A DNA stretch of 51,163 nucleotides from Emmonsiellopsis sp. PD_33 (taxonomy: Eukaryota > Ascomycota > Eurotiomycetes > Onygenales > Ajellomycetaceae). A program made the position numbers and the translations under genes. Position 1 is the stretch's first letter; the number at the start of each line of letters is the position of its first letter. Below the pieces are notes generated by a model. It saw only the letters and a program-made list of their open reading frames with translations. It was not told the origin of the DNA and ran no database searches. The stretch spans positions 1 through 51,163 of the forward strand of contig JANTQF010000250.1 in NCBI GenBank assembly GCA_032988165.1. Direction: 5' to 3'. This document shows, piece after piece, positions 10,734-21,415 of the stretch.

Positions 10734-13700
10734 CTAATCATCATCCCCGCTCACAGCGCCACTATTCGTCCCATTTGTCAAGGTATTAGTATTGTTATCT
10801 TTCGAGCCTCCGCCAAACGTCAACTTGAGCTTTTGGTGGCCACCACCCGAGGCTGCCGTGGTGGTGGAAGCCAGTGGTGTGCCGACGCTCGATACTGCGG
10901 CAGATTGTTGCCCGTCGGCGGCTGACGACGCAGAGTCGAAGTCGGCGAATTCGGGATGGTTTTCGGTTTCTTTTTTGAGTTCGGAAACGGCCAGGGCCTG
11001 TTTTGGGTCAGGAATGTTAGCAGTTGCCATCGTATCGAGTATAGTATTTTACTGGCTTACCTCAATGTCATTGGCATCCTGGAAAAGGACGCTGCCATCC
11101 TCATTGTACGTCCGAGCATTGTTGCAAAGAAGACGGATATCTTCGCGGAAATCCCTTAGGCTTTGGTATTCTTCCCGATTGATCTTCTTCTTGATCATGT
11201 CCATGGCGATTGGCGTTTGGATAATCACATAGTAATCGGGATAGTGGGATTTCGGAGGCGGCTTCATGAAGGGTTCAATAATGGAGCGCACGATGGGCTC
11301 GTCTTCGCTATCTGAAGAATCAGGAGGAAGTTCTTGTTCTAGGTCCATGAGAGCCTGGTAGACTTTGTTGAGGATCTTCTGCAGCGTTGCCCGGTCTGAG
11401 CTGGACAGGGTATCATTCGCTGCCATGGCCGCCTTGCTCATGCGTCCCTTCTTCCGCTTGACAGGAGTTTCGTCAATAGATTCCTCTGCCTTTCGCTTGG
11501 GCACGGGGCCCTTGCGACGTTTCTTCGGCTGTTGGGGAGTTTCCGAGTTCTCTCTTGACGGTTCTGGAGACGAGTCGACGCCTTGGGCCTTCTTGACCCG
11601 TTTCTCCTTATTAACTCGTCTTCGGTCCACCTTGGCCTCGTTTCTTGCAATTGCATCCTCTATGGTATCATCATCCGCGTCAACTGCCATAAGCCATTGC
11701 TCTTCCGTAAGGCCATCATCATATTTCATAACCTTCCTTTCACGTGCTCCACGGCCGGCAATTTCCTCTACTTCTTCGGCAACTGGGTTGTCTTCTGCGA
11801 GATAGAGATCGGGTAATTCGTCATCGCCCAATAGTCGACGTCCGGGGCCATATGGATCACTCTTGTTGCGCTCCTCATCCATCCTCTGGAACAGAATTGT
11901 CTCTTGCTCTGACCGGGACATGATATCATTAAGGTCGTCATCATCCATCTCGTCCTGATCGCCAACTTGATCAGCCGCATCGGCGCTTTCCAAAAGAGTA
12001 CGCAGTAGGGCGTCACGTTCTTCGTTTGTGGATTTATTGTCGAATTTTCCGGCCTGGATGACTTTGCCATCCATGTCCAATTTAAATTGTGCCCGTTCTA
12101 GGATGCGCTCTTCGACCGAGTTCGAAGTGATGAGCCGCAGAATGCGCACTTCGTTCTTTTGACCAATACGATGGGCACGATCCTGCGCTTGCAAATCCTG
12201 ATGAGGATTCCAATCGGAGTCGTAGATGATGACGGTATCCGCAGTCTGCAGATTCAAACCGAGACCACCAGCACGAGTAGAAAGGAGGAAACAGAAATAA
12301 TCTGAACCAGGCGCGTTGAATTCCCTCAGCAAGTCTGATCGATCATCCGATTTCGTCGAACCATCAAGACGTAGATATTTGAGACCGCGGAGTCGTAAGA
12401 AATCCTCCATGATGTTCATAATTTGGGTCATTTGGAAGAACATCAGCACACGATGTCCCGAAGCTTTGAACTTTGGCAGAATCCGATCCAGGAGCTCAAA
12501 TTTACCAGCCGTTCGCCAGATCAGGTCGTTTGTACCCCTTCCAGGATTCATTTCGTCTTCGACAGATTCAAAGACAAAAGGATGGTTACAGAGTTTCCGG
12601 AGCTGCATAAGCATATTGCTCAATCCACGCATACCCGTCTTACCACCCTTGCCATCACTAACCACCAGCTTGTTGTGCGTGACAAGCTGCTTGTATAATT
12701 TGGCTTGCAGTGAAGAGAACCGACATTTGATTACCCGTTCTTGCTTGTCTGGAAGGTCCTTCTCCACATCTTTCTTCAGTCGTCTCAGCAAGAATGGGCG
12801 AAGAACCTTGTGCAACCGTCGAATAACCAGCAACTGTTCTTCTTCGGTGAGATCCATGCGGTCTTGTCCTCCAGTATTGGCAAATGGTGTGTTGAACCAT
12901 TCGTCGAAAGACTTGACTGACTTGAAAATATTTGGAAGAACGAAATTTAGCAGATTCCAAAGTTCGGGAAGGTTGTTCTGCAGAGGGGTACCGGTCAAAA
13001 TCAGGCGATATCTCGTAGTGTAATATTGTGTCAAAGTACTGCTCAACTTCGAACCAGCGTTCTTCATGCGGTGGCCTTCGTCGACAATCATGTGAACCCA
13101 TTTAACTTTGCTCAGAACTGGTCGGTCTTTGATGATATATTCGTACGTCGTCAACAGAACCTGGAAGTTACCCCATCGAATGGCCTGTTGCTGCTGTTTT
13201 CGGACGTTGGGAGGTCCCTTGTAAACGATACGGGACACGCCCGGCGCCCATTTTTCGAACTCAAGATTCCAATTGGTGAGAGTACTAAGCGGGACAATAA
13301 CCAAGAACGGGCCGTTCTGTTTCTTCATTTCGATCAAGTAGGTGATTAAACTTATGGATTGGATGGTTTTTCCAAGGCCCATCTCATCTGCCAAGATACC
13401 GTTAAGATTGTTGTTGTAAAGAGAAATCATCCATTGAAGACCCTTAATCTGGTACTCTTTAAGAGTGCCTCCAACGAGGATCGAGGGCTGTTTCGAAATA
13501 TCTTCTTTGATACGATGGGCAACAGCATAGTAATCAACCTTCCGTCCGCTCTCTTCTTCGTCGTCATCGTCATCTTCGATTTCCGACTCGTCTTCGAACC
13601 GATCATCACCATATTTCTCTGCAGTGCTTCGTTGTTGTGCCTTCACCGAGGCTGCAAGTTGCCGGAGGAATCCATCGGTTTGTTTGAGCAGGTGGGAGAT

Positions 13701-15299
13701 ACGTGAATCCTTGGCTTGGCCAAGCAGTTTCATATACGTTTCTTCGTCGTTTGCCTTCAAAGCTTGCAGACGTTGCTTGGCGGTTCGCTCGACACGTTTT
13801 TGCTCGTCTCGCTCCATATCTTGGTGGTGTTTGAGCATTAGGCGGCCCAGCTTTTGTGTTCGTGCACGTTGCTGGCCGGCGGCAATTTGGATTTCGCGGC
13901 CATGATTGAGGATGGCTTGGAGTTGATCGTACTGCTTCTTCTTTTCCCTTGTTTCCCGGGCATCGCGTTGTTGTTTCTCAAGTTTCTCGGTCACTCTCGC
14001 TTCACGAAGAGATTGTTTCTTCATGCGGCGGTGACCAGCGCGATTGGCGGACATGGCAAGGTTGTCAAAGTGGTACATTTCGGTTTGGATCTGCTTCCTA
14101 AAGAGCCGCTGTTTCGGCAACAGGTTTAACATTTTGTACTCGATTAGGGCTTTCAGCTTTAGAGAATCATCTCCTGTAGGCGCATCGCTCTCGTCGGTGT
14201 TCCAAACACCAAGGTTGGCGGATATTTTACCCAGTTCTGCCTTTCGGGCGGTGATCCGGTTATACAAAGCCATTTCCTGGTCCTCGCGTACTTTTTCGAT
14301 ATCAACGCCCATGGGCAAAAGGCTGGGTATTCTCCGCCTATGTCTGCGGAAAGAATGGTCGGCATAGTTGATGCTTTCACCAAGGGCTTTGTATGGAGAC
14401 TCGAATGTTTCGTACATTGTCTTTGGTTTTTTCGAAGCCTCGTCGGGTTCGATGGATTTGCTTGCACGACCTTGGGCGTTGTCAACATTATCGGTGGCAC
14501 CATCAGTGGTTGTCGCAGACTGTAATTTTTTGGCGAAGAGCTGTTGTTGAACGCGCTGTGGGATGGCGAGGTTTTTGGAAAGCATTTTGAAGGCAAGGAT
14601 CTGGTTCCTCAGCGTGGTTAGCTGCTCCTGCGAAAATGTGCTATTGGCTGGGGATGCTTTCGCGACAGCGGCATTGCCCTGTTGTTGGTTTGCTGTCCCA
14701 GGCTGCTGTGCAGCAGGGATGGCAGCCGTAAGGTCCTGGCTGGCGGCGCTCGACATCGTGTTCATTGAACCATTTCGACCTGGAAAGTAAAGCATATGTC
14801 GTCAGAAAGGCTGAAGGCGCAATGGAACTGGGACATGCAGGGTATAAGAATTACCGTCAACTCCATTAGGCACGTTATCTCCAGAGACGCCATTGACCTG
14901 TTGCGACTGTTGTTGTTGTTGCTGTGCAAGCTGTTGGCGCTGGGTCTGGAGCTGTTGTTGCTGGGCAATTTGGCGTTGTTTTTGGTAGGCCTGCTGCCTT
15001 TGGACTGCAGCGAGGAGGTTGTGAGCTTTGAGGTATTCTGGATCATCAGGGCGCACGCCTTGATCCTGCATCTGGCGGAATTTCTTGGGGGATGTTAGCA
15101 CCGGCGCAAAGAATACACAAGGAGGAAGGAACGATGCGTGGACAGGGTGTGAGGGAGGTGCAGCGGACGGGAAAAAGGTGGCGCGTTGGCAACGGGGACG
15201 ACAAACCTGGTAGACCTCCTGCACGTGTTGTTGAGTCAGGTTGGGAGGCAGGCTGATGTTCGGTGCGGCCATATTAGGGGCACCTTGAATCGAAGCCAT
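10734..15299 (-). CDS. SNF2: SNF2/STH1 chromatin-remodelling ATPase
   Basis: Exons 15299-15207, 15083-14855, 14779-11061 and 10997-10734 give 1434 aa. This is the motor subunit of a SWI/SNF or RSC-type nucleosome remodeller in the nucleus. Domains in order: a Gln-rich N-terminus; a QLQ domain near residues 154-189 (FSQEQLTTLRNQILAFKML); an HSA-type basic helix near 365-410; the DEAD-like ATPase with DEMGLGKT at about 572-579 and DEGH at about 674-677; the helicase C lobe (LSTRAGGLGLNLQTADTVI, QAQDRAHRIGQ); an acidic/basic linker; and a C-terminal bromodomain near 1250-1345 (PDYYVIIQTPIAMDMI). The last exon adds a Ser/Thr/Gly-rich tail. Its size is closer to yeast Sth1 than Snf2, but sequence alone here does not decide between the two complexes. 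Confidence 0.95.
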
Positions 15300-16373
15300 G
15301 ATGTTGGCAGGTGTGTACAGGTACACAGGCCCAGCCGTCTGCGAGGCGTGCCCAGGGCACAAGGGTTGGGGACGAAGGGTTTAGGCGAAAAACGGATGGT
15401 CGCGAAGGGATAGCGAAAGACAGGAGCCCGAGGGCGGGCCGGTGGAGGGAGAGGGAGGGACGGGGGAGCGGAGCGGGATGAACGGGGGCGTGGTGAGATG
15501 CTTGGCGATGGAAATTGTCGATGCTGGGACTGGAGGCGTCAAGAGGCGAGGAGGCAAAAAAGCGCAGCCATGGGCAGGGGCGAGCAGGGCGCGGAATGGG
15601 GCGCCCGGGCGGCTCAGCAGCGCGGGCGGACAGCGGCGCGTGGGGGGGAGGCGCGTTGGGGATGGCAGCGGATGGATGGATGGATGGATGCTCGCAGAGG
15701 GCGTCGCGACGTTCGGCGGTGGTCAGAGAACTTGGCTGTGTCCGGTGGAGGAGGAGCGAGGTGGTGAGAGGCGTCACGTGAGGCTGACTCAGCCCTTAGC
15801 GAACTGCGGCTGGCCGGGTCTTGGCAGGCTTGGCATTGCTGACTCACCCCTTATGTAACCATCCATCCTCAACCTCCCACAACAACACCACCGCTGTCCC
15901 GACGCCCTCGATGACGCTTGCGAGCCCATACCACGGCGAGCCATTGGCCGTGTTCATTGTTGCGATGGCAGTTGTGCGATGCGGTATCGTGCTTGGGCTG
16001 GCCGGGGGAAACGTAGTCGGTGGTGGTGGTCTCCATTGTCGAGGTACTGGGGGAAGAGCGGGTGGTTTGGGTGGTTTACAATGGGTAATTCAAGAGTTTA
16101 GACAGGATATCATTGTCACCTACAGCCTAGTTGAGGGAGAAGAAGCGAAGAAGAAGAAGAAGAAGGTGCTACGCAAGCAAGATTTGCTGTCCCGTTTCGT
16201 TGCGTCTACAACGACCAGACAGCCCTAAGGATGTCTGGTTTCCCCCTTGCCCTCTCTATGGCACAGGCCATGCCTGCCTGCCATTGCCAAAACAAGACCT
16301 AAGATCAGTCAATTGATCTTAGTTACTATCATCTTTCTATTCTATCCTCTATCTATACCCCTTTCTCTTAGCC
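15300..16373. promoter_or_regulatory. Divergent promoter region, SNF2-type gene / HNH-like gene
   Basis: The 1.07 kb between divergent starts is GC-rich near the SNF2 side, with an ATGG repeat at about 15671-15690. A GAAGAAG stretch lies near 16139-16165. Overlapping open frames on both strands at 15440-15860 look like GC-driven artefacts. No further gene is supported. Confidence 0.5.
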
Positions 16374-17660
16374 ATGGCTCCTAGAATGTCAGCCCAAGCC
16401 TCCTATAACATGCTCCACTGTCTCCGGAGAATCTTCGACGATCTAAAGGCCAAAGGCAACCATATTCTCCCAGCCATCTTGCTGGATACCGACCTCGAGT
16501 ATACTATAAACACAACTGACCTCATCATTGCCTTTCTACACTTCTCGGTGTCCTGCGAATCAATGGCCAATGACCTTTCGGGTGTGTTCAGGCGCCATGG
16601 ATTCTTTATAATGGGAGAGCCAATTCCGTCGATCGTTGAATTGGTGAGGATGAATACGGCGTTGCAGCGGGCGATCCATTCCTGGGCGCGTTTTTGGTGT
16701 TTGAATTTCTTGTTTCCGAGTTAGTCTATTTCTCTCAACTTTTGGGTCTTTTTTTTTTGATACACACTGACCAGAATGCATGACATAGTGATGGATAGAT
16801 CAGAACGTAAACACCTTGTATCAACCTATGCCACACTTATCGAAAGGGCAAAGAAAGGTGCAATACGGCGCGACTCTGACCGCTGCCCCGTCACCCGTAT
16901 CAAAGACATGGAATCTACCGGCGCCGTCAATATCATCCCTCCCCGTGTCCAGGAGTACAAAATTGCTCAACACCTCGCAAGTATCTTTACCGGCCACCGC
17001 TTCATCCTAGAATCCCCGGGCGTGCCGTCAGTACATGTAGAAGCATGCCTCCTCGACAGCCCCGAGAACCTAGTCACCCTCTCCAACGCCATCGCCCCCA
17101 GCTTCGAAAATTACCACTGGGGCCTTTCCGGCCGCGATGTCCCTGACCCACACCACGCCGGCTACACCACGACCGCCTACATCCTGGAGCCGGTGCACCT
17201 AACCCAGCTCCGCCAGATAGAGCGCTTACCTAACCAGCATCTCGTCATGTTTGGTGGTAAGGACCAATTTAGTGACGACCCGGCCCCGAGGCCCTTCCCG
17301 CCCTTGTTGGAACTGCACCGTGCCCTCTGCCATGTGTTGTATTGGAGCAGTGCCGGAGATCCGATTTTGGGATATCAGGCCAAGGAGGACTTGATGGCGA
17401 GGGATGCAGAGGGGCTGCTTTGGAAAAAGCCAGTAGGTCACGCTTTGACTGTTAAGTATGACTTTTTGTGTGTGAGGCTGCTTAGGAAGCTTGGGTGGGC
17501 GGCTAATCCGACTGATCTGCTGGAGGATGAGTGGGCGAGGCAGGTCGGGGTTGAGAAGTGGAGGCCGGAGGTAGTTGAGAGGCCGGAGGACGCAGATGAT
17601 GCAGATGATGCAGATGATGCAGACAAGGAGGTAGAGGAGGGATGGTTGCAGGTGTATTAG
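16374..17660 (+). CDS. HNH-nuclease-like fungal protein
   Basis: Exons 16374-16719 and 16789-17660 give 405 aa. The core from about residue 140 reads CPVTRIKDMESTGAVNIIPP, then IFTGHRF, then LLDSPENLVTLSNAIAP and ENYHWGL. This resembles the large, mostly uncharacterised fungal family with an HNH-type domain (C-x-T..H-I-I-P..LDSPENxITL..HxxF). The first His expected before IIP is replaced here (AVNIIPP), so nuclease activity is doubtful. The C-terminus has an Asp/Ala repeat (DADD units) from a GATGCA microsatellite near 17595-17622. Intron 16720-16788 uses GTTAGT. The CAG right beside the CTGAC branch site would break the frame, and the next AG (ACATAG) restores it. Confidence 0.6.
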
Positions 17661-18235
17661 GTTACTGGCGTGCGGGCGAAGTCAACGGAAGAGAGAGACG
17701 GTATTTGCTTGTTTTGTTGCGTTTTGCTTCCTGCATTTGGCGGACGAATTGGGCTTTTGACTGGTATTGTTATGGCCGGTGGGGATATGGGTTTATCAGA
17801 GGCTGTCAGTAACTCCCCCTTTTCCCCCCTTTGTTTTACTTATAAGTCTTCGAAGGAAATTTATATCTTTCTGTGTCTGTCCATTCTATCCTATATACAT
17901 ACAGTATGGATATACTGCTTCTATTCCCCCCTGCCCCCCCCCCCCTATCCCTATGTGTTGGTAAGAAATAGGGGGTATGCGGCCCCGGGACCAAGTTTCT
18001 CCTTGTTGCCGGGCGGAAGGGCTGCCTGCCACGCACGCGTCTCCCCCCTGGTGTGTTGGACGCGTCTTCTCACTTCAACCTCCCCTCCACCTCACCTCAT
18101 CCTCCATCACACCAACACCAGCACCAGCACCACCACAGCACCAGCTCGAGTTCCAGTTCCAGCTCCAGTTCCAACTCCAGAACCACCACAACCACAACCA
18201 CCAGAAGCAACAGCAACAGCAGCAGCAGCAACGAC
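17661..18235. other. Intergenic region
   Basis: This follows the HNH-like gene and precedes the small ORF at 18236. It includes C homopolymers (about 17934-17943) and, from about 18110, CCAGCACCA and CAGCAG simple repeats. The open frame through the repeats begins with TTG, not ATG, and is read as a leader. Confidence 0.5.
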
Positions 18236-18601
18236 ATGTCTCTCGTTCGTTACATCCTCGCCCTCCTCCTCGCCCTCCTCGTCTCCCGCGCCCCCGGCGC
18301 CATCTTCACCTCCTCCGCCGCCACCGCCGGCAACAACCCCCCCGCGGCCATCATCTCCGCCGCCGCCCCCGCCGCCACTTGCGCCGCCCCCCGCGCCATC
18401 ACCTGTGCTCCCGCCACTGTCACCACCACCATCACCACCACCATCACCACCACCACCACCGGGGGGGGCGGGCCTCCAGAGTGGGTGACGAAATGGCTAC
18501 CATTGGTGCAAATGGTGCGTGCCGGGTTGGAAACTCTAGCCATCTGGGGAATAGGGGTGTTGTTGTTGATTGGGTGGTTTAAGGGGTGGTTTGGGGCCTA
18601 G
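18236..18601 (+). CDS. Putative small secreted or membrane protein (121 aa)
   Basis: A single-exon frame starts at the ATG after a CAG/CAA repeat leader. The N-terminus (MSLVRYILALLLALLVSRAPGA) is a good signal peptide. The middle is Ala/Pro-rich with two Cys residues, then a Thr/Ile low-complexity block from an ACC/ATC repeat and a Gly run. The C-terminus has a hydrophobic helix (TLAIWGIGVLLLIGW) ending in a short FKGWFGA tail. I know no family name. The well-formed hydrophobic ends argue for a real gene despite the repetitive middle; a homologue search would decide. It could be a small wall- or membrane-anchored protein. Confidence 0.45.
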   Translation: MSLVRYILALLLALLVSRAPGAIFTSSAATAGNNPPAAIISAAAPAATCAAPRAITCAPATVTTTITTTITTTTTGGGGPPEWVTKWLPLVQMVRAGLETLAIWGIGVLLLIGWFKGWFGA

Positions 18602-19149
18602 TTTCCCCAGGGCAAAGAGGCCCAAAAAATCCTTCAAGTAATGAAGGTGGCAGAGTTCGGGTCCAGGGAGGGTGGGAGGGGACCTGGGCTCTGTCCACCA
18701 GCGCTGAGTCCACACTTCTCCGTAGTGCTGGTGATTAGTACTCGTCCATTCAAGTATTGGGCGAGGAAGCTAAGATGGACTCAAAACCACCCCCGGTTCC
18801 AGGCGGGCCCTTCTAAATCCCTCAATGGAAGGGGTTAACTCCTCTTCCCATGCTTCAAGGCGCAACAAAATCTGACTGCTTTTTCAAGCCGTCAACTGCC
18901 TCGGGTTGGCTTTTTCACGTCGATATTTCCCGCTTCAAACATCGACTTGTGGGTGGACTGTGTTGTTCACAAAGGTTCTTCCTGCCGATGAAGTCTAGTT
19001 GATCCCCCTTGTGCAGCAATGCCCGTGTCAGGGATAAGTGTCCGCCACAATAAGGTGCATCATTTGTGTGGTATCCTTTTTGTGATATCCTTTTTGTGGT
19101 CGGAACAGCCCGGCTCCCATCCCCTATGATGTCACAAGTCGAGTAACCA
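18602..19149. other. Intergenic region upstream of F-box gene
   Basis: No coding frame is supported. A short imperfect tandem (TGTGGTATCCTTTTTGTGATATCC) occurs near 19067-19100, about 60 bp before the F-box start codon. Confidence 0.5.
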
Positions 19150-20394
19150 ATGTCAGCCCCGACCAACCCGCTCCCTCCACTTCCACCTTTCTATTATCTC
19201 ACTCTTGGTATCCACGGATTCGTATTTGCAGACACAATGGATTTGTTTCGCGGCCCCAAACAAGAGTCTCCATGTACAGTTCTCTTAGCTGTTGCTGCCG
19301 CTGCGCGTGCCTCCGCGCGTGCCTCCGCGGCCGCATACCACAACTCTCAGAATTCCACTTTATACTCTCTTCCCCCGGAGCTTGTGGAAATGATTTCTTC
19401 GTTCCTACCTCTTCAAAGCGCAGTCATTCTCATGATAACGTGTGCTCGCTTTTGGAATTCGAGGATTGGAAGTGGCATTTTTGCGCCCATTTGGCAGCAA
19501 CTCCGACGATTGAATGACGATGACGAAAACACGAGGTACACTTCTTTGTCGGCACGCTTTCATGTCCTGAGGATGTTGGAGTACGACGGGAAGTTGTTAG
19601 ATGATGAATATTGCTGTTGGGGCCATCTGACAATACATCAGCGAACAGCATTCTCGTTCCAAGAGCTAGCTAAAGGGGCGGATCTAAAAGTCGATTTTAA
19701 TCCTGTTTGCAATCTAAGCGATGAGACTAGAGACGCGAATGGTCGCTACTGCCTCGCCACAAGTCTCTGTATCCGAGTTGGATTTTGCCAGGAGCTTAAC
19801 TTTGCCTCCTCGGCGGAGGCCTGGCCTGCCCACTGGTCCTATGGCCGCATTCCTCGACCACGAGTCGCAACACCCTTTTACCGGGGGTTTTTTGGGACCT
19901 GTCACTACTGGTCTATACCCATTGTACGAAACGAGGTGGACATCTCCAGTAACCGTGTTATCCCACGCATGCAGTCCATGAACTTTCCGATTTGTCCACA
20001 CATCAATCTCGCTGATCCAGAGGTGCTCCAGCTTTACACCAAATGGAAACGAAGCAAAGAGTTGTTCGGGCATTACACCAAAAGACGACGCGACAAAGAG
20101 CGGATGTACCATACGAAGTACTATCTATGCAAGCGTTGTGACACAAAGATCACCATAGACCCATCACCGCGCATTGTGTTCCACATTCGGCGCAACTTCG
20201 GCTACCTTTGGTCTCCAAAAAATGCCGTTTGGCTAGCACACTCTTTTGGTTTTATAGACCCAAAACTTATTCCCTACTGCAAAGCACTTGCAGCCTGGCA
20301 TCTACCTGCCGACGATGATGCTTTATTCGAACCGGACGTACCGCGGCCAGATTTAAAAAGGGTATTCCGCCCAGTGATTCTAGTGGATGAATGA
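19150..20394 (+). CDS. F-box domain protein
   Basis: A single-exon 414-aa protein. The F-box lies near residues 71-107 (LYSLPPELVEMISSFLPLQS, then TCARFWNSRIG), the usual N-terminal position for fungal F-box proteins. These link substrates to the SCF ubiquitin ligase through Skp1. The rest has no clear LRR or WD repeats. A pair of cysteines (LCKRCDTKI) near residue 325 and an aromatic C-terminal part (FGYLWSPKNAVWLAHSFGF) suggest a lineage-specific substrate domain. Met30 (MDLFRGPK) is an alternative start. Its substrate cannot be inferred. Confidence 0.8.
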   Translation: MSAPTNPLPPLPPFYYLTLGIHGFVFADTMDLFRGPKQESPCTVLLAVAAAARASARASAAAYHNSQNSTLYSLPPELVEMISSFLPLQSAVILMITCARFWNSRIGSGIFAPIWQQLRRLNDDDENTRYTSLSARFHVLRMLEYDGKLLDDEYCCWGHLTIHQRTAFSFQELAKGADLKVDFNPVCNLSDETRDANGRYCLATSLCIRVGFCQELNFASSAEAWPAHWSYGRIPRPRVATPFYRGFFGTCHYWSIPIVRNEVDISSNRVIPRMQSMNFPICPHINLADPEVLQLYTKWKRSKELFGHYTKRRRDKERMYHTKYYLCKRCDTKITIDPSPRIVFHIRRNFGYLWSPKNAVWLAHSFGFIDPKLIPYCKALAAWHLPADDDALFEPDVPRPDLKRVFRPVILVDE

Positions 20395-21415
20395 GAGTGA
20401 AAGCTTCGAGGTACCTAGGGAGTTTGTCGGTGAGCTACGTACTCAACACGGCGGCTTTTTTTTTTGTGTCTAGATGGAGTGGTTGCAGTCATGTCATGAT
20501 GCAGACAAATTGAGTTGCCCACGGCTTGAGAATACCTTACCTACCACCTACCTACCTATTCAACCTTCGAGAACGTGGGAGACGGAGTGGCTTTTCACAT
20601 CTAGATGGGTTCTGTTTTATGATTTCATGGGCATTTGGAGGATTGGATGCTTATTCTTATCTAGATGAGTAGTAAGAGGAGGGATCTAAAAAAGAAATAA
20701 GAGATGGGATGGATGGAAGGATGGTTTGTTATTGTTATAAAGGTGCGCTGGATATGCTAATTCTTCAAAGAAATGGGGGTATGTATGTTTGATTTTGTTT
20801 ATGGCAATCATTAAAAGGGGATAGAGGATACAGCCAGTTTTTTATTAGATTAGATTAGATATTAATTAGTAAATATGTAGAACGCGGCATAAATAGTAAT
20901 AGTAATTATAATGGGATGTAATGGAAAAGGAATTAAACAATTCTTAATTTAAACCAATGAATACCCTACCCTACCTACCTAAGTTAATAATAATAATAAA
21001 CCCTTAAGAACCAAAGCAAGCAAGAACTGAGACCAAAAGACAGACCAAACCCCAAGACCAAGACCAAGACAAAATACCAACTAAATGCAACCATCACGCA
21101 CAGCGGAGAAGATGCATTTCATTTCATTCCATTCCATTCCATTCATTATCAGGAATGAAAGAAAAGGGAAGGGAAGGAGAGGTAAGGGAATGTAGAGATA
21201 CAGACAAAAAAAAAGGAAATAACCAAATGAGAATCAACCACCCCATAGTGTCCCGAGATTACGGCTAAGGGAGGATATTTGCTTCATGTGTGTGTGTGCG
21301 GATGGTTTGCATGTGTAGCCAGGGGGTTGGGGGGGTTGTTTGTGCATTGGGTTGAATTTCAATTTGCAAGCAGTAAACCACACCCCCCACCCCACCCCAA
21401 AACAAACAAAATAAA
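20395..21415. other. Convergent intergenic region
   Basis: An AT-rich stretch between the F-box gene and the BAR gene 3' ends. It contains ATTAG repeats near 20845-20865, a TAA/AAT run near 20987-21000, a CCAAGA repeat near 21050-21070 and an ATTCC array near 21124-21143. No gene is visible. Confidence 0.6.

Noticed and set aside
11365..14790. Numerous open frames antisense to the SNF2-type gene
   Set aside because: They are shadows of a long coding exon with biased codons; none shows a domain.
15440..15860. Overlapping Gly/Arg-rich frames on both strands
   Set aside because: They follow GC-rich composition in a divergent promoter, with no domain and no splice support.
18053..18235. Longer start for the small secreted protein
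   Set aside because: It begins with TTG and passes through CAG/CCA repeats; the ATG at 18236 gives a proper signal peptide.
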